Shown here: piece after piece, positions 56,473 through 64,000 of the stretch
Position numbering within the stretch: the stretch's first letter is position 1
Layout of the letters: each line of letters begins with the position of its first letter
DNA from: Cadophora sp. MPI-SDFR-AT-0126
Taxonomy: Eukaryota; Ascomycota; Leotiomycetes; Helotiales; Ploettnerulaceae
Reading direction: 5' to 3'
DNA: 64,000 nt
NCBI GenBank assembly: GCA_020747065.1
Contig: JAGMVK010000018.1
Span: forward strand, 558,001-622,000
Notes under the pieces: model-generated
Told to the model about the DNA's origin: nothing
What the model saw: the letters and a program-made list of their open reading frames with translations, nothing else
The model's database searches: none
Position numbers and translations under genes: made by a program

Positions 56473-58637
56473 TTAATCTTGGCCCATAGTCACCAGTTTC
56501 CAAACATACTTGAGCGCCTCATAAACTGCGGTGAAGACGTAGAGGACTGCGCTCAATGTTCCGAACACAATAATAGGTATGGCCGACAAGGTAAGGTGTC
56601 CTGATAGCCTCTCATTAGCATCACTCAAAAAAGTTTCGTTCAACTAAAGCGAGAGAACAACTCACCAAAGAATCCACGTCTCCGAGTAACAGTGGCCCAG
56701 ATCTCGGTCTCCATGACCTGCTGAGCTCCCGACCACTTCCATGGCCCCACGAGCCTAAACTTAGTATTCACATTCGCACTCAACGCCCAACATAGAGCCA
56801 GTTTCCAACCCTTCGAGGCGACATCTGTGAATGATGGCGCGGACCCCATGTCTAGTGCTAGTTGGTACGCATATGACTCATGGTCCACACCATATTGAAT
56901 ACGGCTCGACGGTGAGGGGTGTAGCTTGTAGTGGTCCTCGAACTTGAGGGGAGATGGAAGACGGTTGACAAGATTCATGATCCAGAGTTGACTTTGGAGT
57001 TCGGCGAGGGGAGGAATGGCACCTTGGCAAGTTAGCATGAAGTGCAGCTCGCTTGCTCCCATTGACGAATCAAGAGGCCTGGTGGACCGAAGTGTGGAGT
57101 GGAGGTTGGACATTGGCATCCAATATTTGCCGCGGGTCAAGCGAAAATACTTGGAAAACCAGGCGACGCCACAATGGGATGGGGAACATACCGAAGCTAG
57201 GTCTGACAAAGCCGATGAATGCAACACTCGGATCACTCGTCTTCCAGATGCTTCTCATTGTGGCGTCCTTTGGCTTGGGATAGCTGTCATCTAGGAAATT
57301 AAAGGTCTGAGTGTAGCCTGTTGCGAGAATCAAAACATCAGGCTTGCAGATTGTCTTTTTCATGACCTCGGCTTCTGGTCTACCATTTTCGACAAATCGA
57401 ACGATGCCCTTCTCGCCGATGTGCTGGGGCCATGGTGCGACATTGATGGTACGGTTATTGGTGTCGATGATCGGAACTTGGGCAATGCATGATCTGACCT
57501 TGTCTACCAAGTTGGTGGTGCGGTACTGGGCACTAATATAAGGCATTGATTTGGATGATTTGTTGAAGAAGACTGGCAGATGTTAGTGACATGACTGGAA
57601 TCTCTTTTGCGGAGACGTTTACTCTTGGAAGTGTGGAAGCGCTCTGGAGAAATCTCTCCTACCCATTGATCGAGACCTGCTTTTGTTCCAGACACGAGCC
57701 AAGTAGTGTACTTCGCAAATCTGTCGTAATACCACCATGGGAGGAACGAGTCGCGGAGCAGTGGATGAACATATGCCGTGTCGAACAGACTGGCTGCTCC
57801 AACATCATATGGTACATTACCTTGAGGTGTAGTGGTTGGCTTCATGCCGAACCATGACGGCTCTGGGGCTCTCTGATATATTCTTTAGCTGATGTATTCT
57901 GGCATTCAGAAGTAGCAACAAACCTTTGGTGCACACAAGAACCCATCGCGGTGACATAAGGTGACCGACTTCGCATCCGAATTGATGGCCATGTAGGCAA
58001 GGTCCATACCAGTCTCACCACTTCCCACAATTAAAACATTTTTATCACATCCAAACTGCGCCTTCTCTTTGAATTGAGAGGAATGTATGACAGTGGGAAC
58101 TCGATTCAGTCCTTCAATGTGTGGGATGTTGGGCGTAACATGAAGCCCAGAGCAGACTGCCACAGCATCACACTGCCATTCAGTAGCTTTACTATCCTTG
58201 AAGTAGTGAATGGTATGTCCACCTTTGGCTCCTCGTTGAATCTTGGTGACTTGTGTCTTGAGATGTATGTGAGGCCAGAGACCGAACTGTTTGCAGTATC
58301 CTTCGAGGTACGTGCAGTATGCTTCGGCAGAGAGGAAGTCTGGAGACTCTGCTGCGTATCGATAGTCTGAGAAGGTTGTGAGCTGACGAGAAGAGACCAG
58401 CTGATAAGTGGTTAGAAAGCTTCGTGACATGTTTTCGCACGCATAGTGTGCTCAGGGATGGAATCCTACCTCGGCATCCTCGTATGCTCGATGCTTGAAA
58501 GTACCGCCAACGGAACCTTCTCCCTCAAACAGTCTTGCCTCGATGGGTTCCACACCAGGAAAGAATTCATGAGCAGTGATGAGATACTTGAGGGTGACCA
58601 GGCCAGAAGGACCTCCTCCGATGACAGCTACACGCAT
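56473..58637 (-). CDS. Flavin-containing monooxygenase with C-terminal membrane anchor
   Basis: Six exons, in frame to 586 aa: 58637-58470, 58400-57924, 57872-57623, 57572-57192, 57022-56666 and 56600-56473. The FAD-binding GGGPSG is at 7-12 and the NADPH-binding GSGETG at 182-187; an IHSSQFK stretch (about 161-167) is at the FMO/BVMO fingerprint position, and VLILATGYTQTF is the late ATG motif. The last exon adds LSAIPIIVFGTLSAVLYVF, a single membrane helix, as in microsomal FMOs. Such enzymes oxygenate N or S atoms or ketones using NADPH and O2 on the ER. Intron 4 is unusually long (169 nt) for this window. A short stop-free alternative reading runs through that intron. The substrate is unknown. 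Confidence 0.88.
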
Positions 58638-60487
58638 GATGATTGCTGGCTAGCAGGATCCGTTGAACGAAACAGCTATTTGACCATGAACAAAGTCGCA
58701 CAGAGGAAAAGGAGGAGTAATATATTTGTTGGAGGTGGCTGGTGGATGGGAGAAGAAGAGGCAATGTCCACAAGAGAGTTGTTGGTTTTATAGCCATCGT
58801 TCCTTCCCACTTCGCAGGCATAGACTTACTATGAACCACCCCCAAGGCTAGAAGAATTCACCACATACCTCACTTCTGCCTTCCCACGTGAATTGAACCT
58901 CCCATGATGGGCATAATCCCTCGCCTGAGGAGGTGATGAGGATGTTGGTATTTCCACCATCGCTAGTGGTGATGTATGCGATGGCAAAGTCCTGTCACAC
59001 CGGACTTTGTTCTGGACCATGAGAGACACTGAAGTTGTTGGTTCTCCGACATTTGCTATTGGTGATATGATTCGAAAGCTTGACGCGGACTCTGAGTCAG
59101 ACGGACTTTGTCATATTCGGTGGCTTCTCCAATAAATGGTCCATTGGTAACGAATTGAGTGATGTGTTGCCTCGCCGCGTTTGTGTAACTCAATTCGAAT
59201 TTCGATCAAATCAGAACCTCTGCATCGGGTACGACTTTACGCCACCAAGTACATTCTGGCTGACAAGATCTGTTGTTGTAATTCATTCGAGAGACCGATT
59301 TTAGGGCCACTGATCGATGGCTGCGTAGGCGCCGTCGTCTACCCAGTTGAAAGTCGAACATTTCCTGGCAACATTCAAGAGCGAAGCTTAGGCAATACAA
59401 GTTTTGTTTGAACAGGTGAAAAATCTGTATCATGTCTGTTAGAGAGCAAACTGTGAACTGACCTAGTTGGTCAAATACACAAATTTCCATAGCTCGCCAA
59501 GACAAAAACTCAATGTCGAATACAGGGTCGGACAGCGCGGCAAACGTGCACATCCCCAATCAGGAAGCACAGAAGATAGACTTAGACTCAAACCTCTACT
59601 CATCTGTTCAATTGATTGGCGAGAGAACACTTGAAGTCCCTTCGTCAACCAACATTCCTCTCCAGAAATCCTATGCGGATGTGTTTTGAATGTGCCTGCG
59701 GCTACCGTTGAGGGATAGCCACGTTGAAATAGCATTAAAATCAGAAACTCAGCTGCCTAACTCAAAACGCATTCGAATTGATTGTTACAAACAAATATGC
59801 AAGGTATGTACAATTGAGATATCACGGGTCAAATAAACTGGAATAGCAACAGTAACTTCAGCGGTAACGACGAACAAAGGAGGAGTCAAACTTGCTCAAA
59901 GCGACCGCAAAAGAAAACGCAATCTCCAGAGCGGCTACATGTGTTATCGGCCACTTGATCTCCATGCCACATGAACAAAAAATGCAAATGGCCACGTTGA
60001 GCAACCAACCCGTCTCCAGAACAGATATCGTCAGTCTAACCCAAGAACCCGGTATCAAATCGCAATCAAGTACGATTTGGGATCTTGGAATCGGTCTAGC
60101 GATCGATTCGGAGTCATTCCCAAGGCGGACCAGTACCTCAGCTGATGCAAATTTTGTTGGGTTGGTATTTGTTGGTGGAATGGGTTGGTCAACAATCATT
60201 TGGTTCGTAGCCGAGAACGGGCAACCGAAATACGTATGGCGAACTTGCAGAGGTTCGATGCAAGGGATGACAGCGATTGATGCATTTTCCGAGAAATTTC
60301 ACTTCGGAACCTTGGTTGATGTGAAATGAGAGCCGACAAAATGAAATGTTTGCACACTTTCGATTCTGTTGGATGGCTTGCTGGTGGTATCTCGTACACT
60401 TCTGAGGATCAATAGGTCTGCAGCTATGAGAGCATATCTGATGATCTAGATGCAGACTGAAGACCAGAATTGCTCAAGCGTACTGAC
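58638..60487. other. Gene-free stretch
   Basis: Promoter of the flavin monooxygenase and 3' flank of the second HET gene. Two overlapping frames on opposite strands (59892-60329 plus, 145 codons; 59858-60199 minus, 113 codons with a clean ATG and a hydrophobic centre) were considered; neither shows a family motif. At most one could be a small lineage-specific gene. Confidence 0.4.
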
Positions 60488-62465
60488 TCACTTCAAGACC
60501 AAGACCTGCACATCGCTGGTCTTCTTCCCTAGCACGGCCTCCCCCTCCATGATACCATGTACGTACGATTCGCCAATGAACTTGTATCCGCCTTCGTCCA
60601 ACGCCCTCAGCACAAACGGCACAGAACCCCCTTCGAGGACCGTAACCACATCCCCGATCTCAGTCTTCAAAGGCGCGAGACCTATGTATCCCTTTGAAGT
60701 GACGATAAAAGATCGGCCGTGACTCCATGTGATACAAGCATCAGTGAAAGGCTTCACGTAAAGTCGTTTTGCTTCGTCCAAATCTGCGTCAGGAGGGAGT
60801 GTCTCCACCTCGGAATCGGGAAGCGGCAATCTACCCATCCAAGTCTCAAAGTAGACATTCTGCTTCATATCCGCAGGAAGCTGTGCCCAATTTCCGAACT
60901 GGCGATTCGCCATCAACGTTCTCCAGAACGCGGCGTCACTTCCCCCAGCCGAATCATACGGACTCTCACGCAGCTCTCTGACCTTCTCCTCCCAAATCTT
61001 TACTTGAGTCAGCGTCCTTGCCGACCTCTCCTTGACATTCGCAAGCCGCTCCTGCGGATCAACACCCGTATATCGAGCCAACTTCTCATTCTTTCCAGCA
61101 TACACGATGGAATCGACGATCATGCCCCGGCTACGTAGTTGTCGGAAGTCATTGCTGAACAGATTGTCGATGAAAATCTTTCGTCGTCCCCAGCAGTCAC
61201 GCCCACTGGCTGCGTACTCGCTTGGTGATAGACCAACAACCGGTTGTTTCTGACCAAGGAGACCGCTGGAAGAATAGTCTCTGACCCACTAAATAAACAA
61301 GTCAACAAAATTTGCTCAGAATGAGTGTGAATATGAGAGTGCATGCCATTCAAGGAAAATGGGAAAGGGAGGTATTGATTGTTTTCCCGACGATTACTTA
61401 CGGACGGCAATTGGTGCTCATCACTTTTACTATCAGCGTCAAATTGCAACATGGTGAGGTCTTGGTAGCGGATGATACAACGTGCAGTCACTACCGCATA
61501 CACGTCCGAAACTGGGGCGGTGTAGTCCGGGATAATATTCGCAGCTTGCGATGGCGGACATAGAGACAATAAAGCGTAGATCTTATCTCGAGGGTCTGTG
61601 GCATGGAATTCTTCTGTGGACGTTATCCAGCTTTGTAGACTACTTGGGTTGCCTGACGTGATCTTTTCTATCTCTTCCGGGAAGTCGGTCAGGATGGACG
61701 CGAATGGATTGCCGGGAATCAAGGATCCTCGAATATCGGAGTATTGGCAGGTAGACCGGTGCCAGCCGCGCCGAATGTCATCCAGACGGATGAAGGCGTC
61801 GATCGGAAGAGACTTATTACCACACTGTATGACAGGAGATTTAGACAACAATGCTTCTGCATTGTCCAGACATATCAGCACCTTGTCACTTGTCAGGAAG
61901 GAGTCTGGCACTGGCCTTGGATAACCCAAACTCTTGACCACCAATCCCGTGCTTGCAGCTTTGCGACAGCTCTCAAGCCATCCTCATCTAGCTGATTCTT
62001 CTCACTCCCCAAATTCTCTCCATCCATCTGGGCAATGATATCCATAGCCAGGTCACTTGAGTCCCGTTCCTCCCCAAGCCAAATTCTTGTCCCAGTTGCA
62101 CCTCTATAGATATCTCCCATCATAGCTACCTGTGCCGATTTCTCAACATTATCCTTCTGATTGATACACAATGCATCTGCCCAAAAAGTCACGATTTCTG
62201 TTTCCGATCGCACGTGATCGAGTGCTGAGGCAAGGTTGAGAGTCACAGGGTGTGAGATGCCATTGAACGTGATTGGCGTCGTGATATCAGGTCTGCCCCA
62301 GACGTAAGATAAAGCTGTGTATGCGACGGTGTCTTGCTGTAGAAGTTTCGTGTGGCGTGTGGAACATGAGATTGAGGTTCCTGGTAGACCGGGAAAGATA
62401 TCCAAGACGCGGATCTCATGGCTTGCTGAGTCTACGGGAGTGTACAACAATCCCTGACTGACGAC
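60488..62465 (-). CDS. HET domain protein with GC-AG intron; 5' end unresolved
   Basis: Exons seen: 62465-61916, 61856-61402 and 61288-60488 (about 600 aa). HET blocks: VAYTALSYVWG, TFWADALCINQKDNVEKS, GTRIWLGEERDSSDLA and WWSRVWVIQE, then FHATDPRDKIYALLSL. Exon 1 joins exon 2 only if a 59-nt intron with donor G|GCCAGT and acceptor GCAG is removed, giving WVIQEALLSKSPVIQCGNKS, the expected family sequence. The second intron (61401-61289) is a normal GTAAGT/TAG intron and restores LPSWVRDYSS. There is no ATG between the upstream TGA and the first HET residues, so a 5' exon is needed. A candidate is ATGTGTGACGAGAATCAA ending at 62562, followed by a GTGATG donor and the CAG at 62466. The C-terminus GYKFIGESYVHGIMEGEAV matches the first HET gene. 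It may be active or newly damaged. Confidence 0.82.
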
Positions 62466-63233
62466 CTGTTTTGATCAGTACACATTGCTGTTGAGAGTAG
62501 AGGAGCTTGGCTTGGGCACCATTGGGTCAGTTCGAGAGTCATCAACAAGCTGTTCCATCACTTGATTCTCGTCACACATGAAAGGGTCCTTGGATGATTT
62601 GGGATCCTGCAACAGTAGATGATAATGCTGTGTGTAGATCGTCCTCTTGGAATTTACGAGATTTGCGACCAAATTTACGCTGATATGATTTCATTCCCCT
62701 CGAACCGCAAATCTTCCAGAGACAACAAGATCGCAAGACATGAAAGAATTAGTCATCAAGATGTCTCGCTTCTTGGCACATTCGCTCTGTCGCACTTCCG
62801 ATGACTATTTTCGCCTCGCGTTCCTCGACGCCTTCACTCTCTGCTGAAGCCTTGTCACAAAAAGATTGTTAAGTGAACTACTGTCACTGACGGCCATCAT
62901 CTAAGTATCAATAGTTTTGTGGGATCCCCACATATGAAGTCCAAATTCTTCATCTGTTCCCATCCAGGATAGGGATAGAGAACAAGCGTCTCATCTGTAG
63001 GCGGACATTAAAAGACGTCGTGGACCTTTAGCGGGTACTGTATCACTGAATGATGGTTGAAGATACATTCTGCCACCTCGCTCGCGTGGTTTTTCAGGAC
63101 TTCGCATGAGGAACAGGCAATTGCGAGGATGACTCGCTATTCCAGTCACAGAGAAAACGGCAAGTTGAGAAGCAGTCATGATTCATTGTGGTATACAACA
63201 ACATATCCTACAAGACATTCGAGTCATTTCCCT
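62466..63233. other. Intergenic region, possible 5' exon of HET gene
   Basis: Between the second HET gene and SEN2. The first 115 bases may hold the missing start exon of the HET gene (62579-62562, minus). The rest carries no gene that I can support. Confidence 0.4.
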
Positions 63234-64000
63234 CTAGTCACGCATCCTATTCGCAGAAAACCGCTTCATCACCACCTCTCTAACCTTATACCTGCCCAAA
63301 ACCCCATCAATGCCCAATTCTCTCTCCGCTTGTGCATCCACCGGCTTGGGTACATCCACATAAGTCAAAATCAATGTCTTCTTGACCTGCGTGATGACCC
63401 GATTGATACAACTCAACCACGCCCACGTCCGCTGCTCCTTACCCTTAACATAATTCTCCAGAAAAGGGTTGCTGCGCCAATACGGATCTGTGTAGGATGG
63501 TAGAACCAGGATTGCAAATTCGGCGTGTGTGAAGACCGGCCCGCGAGTGTACAGCATGTAGTCGACGGAGAACTTGGTGCCGGAGCGAGGTACCCAGCCA
63601 AGGGAGCGGAAGTGGTGGTACACGACGTAATTAATCATGAATGGGTCGTCGGGAGAGAGGGAGGGATTGGCTTGTGGTGGGAAGTAGGAAGTCTTGCGGG
63701 CGAGGTAGAAGAGGTCCTCGTTGGAGATGGGGGTGTTGGTGTCGGGGTCGAGGACTGTGAGGGTACCGAGGGCGTAGGAGAGGAAGAATGCTTCTTCGAG
63801 GGTCAGTTGAACGTGCTCTTGGTTTTTAACCACTAGAGGTGTTTCCTCGGTAGTGGTAGTATTTGTGGCAGCTTTCTCTGGGCTGGGAGGTTCGGTTTGG
63901 ATAAAAGTGTTCTTTTCGACCATTGGCGAAAATCGTACGCTCTTCCGGCGTTTCATTTTCGGGGTTGAAGGCGATCCATTGACTGGGGTTGATCCACCGC
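63234..64000 (-). CDS. SEN2: tRNA-splicing endonuclease subunit SEN2, C-terminal part (cut by window end)
   Basis: The frame stays open from 63234 to the window end, so the N-terminus is missing; the Met at 63956 is internal, with in-frame sequence continuing upstream. The visible part has HVQLTLEEAFFLSYALG (N-terminal fold of the EndA-like domain), YVVYHHFRSLGWVPRSGTKF and the catalytic segment DYMLYTRGPVFTHAEFAIL with the Tyr and His expected of the active site. A later Lys in INRVITQVKKTLILTYVDVP fits the third catalytic residue. SEN2 cuts the 5' splice site of intron-containing pre-tRNAs in the SEN2-SEN34-SEN15-SEN54 complex. All three catalytic residues appear present. This housekeeping gene marks the right edge as core genome. 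Confidence 0.92.
   Translation of the reverse strand, partial: GGSTPVNGSPSTPKMKRRKSVRFSPMVEKNTFIQTEPPSPEKAATNTTTTEETPLVVKNQEHVQLTLEEAFFLSYALGTLTVLDPDTNTPISNEDLFYLARKTSYFPPQANPSLSPDDPFMINYVVYHHFRSLGWVPRSGTKFSVDYMLYTRGPVFTHAEFAILVLPSYTDPYWRSNPFLENYVKGKEQRTWAWLSCINRVITQVKKTLILTYVDVPKPVDAQAERELGIDGVLGRYKVREVVMKRFSANRMRD

Noticed and set aside
59858..60329. Overlapping opposite-strand frames of 113 and 145 codons
   Set aside because: Both overlap each other and neither carries a family motif; the minus-strand one has a proper ATG and a hydrophobic centre, so it stays a weak possibility only.

Overview
The window is nuclear DNA of a filamentous ascomycete (Pezizomycotina, most likely a leotiomycete; the class is an inference from gene content). 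The evidence is short GT-AG introns of about 45-70 nt with GCTAAC or CTAAC branch sites, two heterokaryon-incompatibility (HET) genes, a 2EXR-type protein and a galactosaminogalactan-type polysaccharide locus. Gene density is low, with several gene-free stretches of 1-8 kb. Splice models were built by hand; for the models labelled as complete, the phases close in frame across all exons.

Left part (1-7.7 kb): an AT-rich, decayed-looking compartment with one intact HET gene (374-2251, minus), an AT-rich island, a broken coding region (about 2.9-3.9 kb) and a 2EXR protein remnant (5.0-5.9 kb). Next come a PAF-acetylhydrolase-like lipase (7.7-9.4 kb, minus) and a Ser/Pro-rich single-pass membrane protein (12.2-14.2 kb, plus).

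Central part (17.7-42.4 kb): a UDP-glucose 4-epimerase (Uge3-like), a secreted CE18-type deacetylase (Agd3-like) and a giant multi-membrane glycosyltransferase of about 2,931 aa with a C-terminal GT4 domain (Gt4c/Gtb3-like). This is the core of the galactosaminogalactan (GAG) cluster known from Aspergillus fumigatus, in the same relative order. Together they would supply UDP-Gal/UDP-GalNAc, polymerise and export the chain, and partly deacetylate it outside the cell. The two hydrolase genes that lie between agd3 and uge3 in Aspergillus (ega3, sph3) are not visible. That position is an 8.6 kb stretch without a recognisable gene, which contains a perfect 10-bp inverted repeat with a third copy.

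Right part (43.6-64 kb): a small hypothetical protein, an MFSD5-like transporter (7 exons), a type II membrane methyltransferase-like protein (METTL24/Methyltransf_22-like), a broken FAD-monooxygenase pseudogene, a small membrane protein, a HOL3-type MFS transporter, a flavin monooxygenase with a C-terminal membrane anchor, a second HET gene with an apparent GC-AG intron, and the C-terminal part of tRNA-splicing endonuclease subunit SEN2, cut by the window end. I saw no convincing tRNA, rRNA, CRISPR array or intact transposon.
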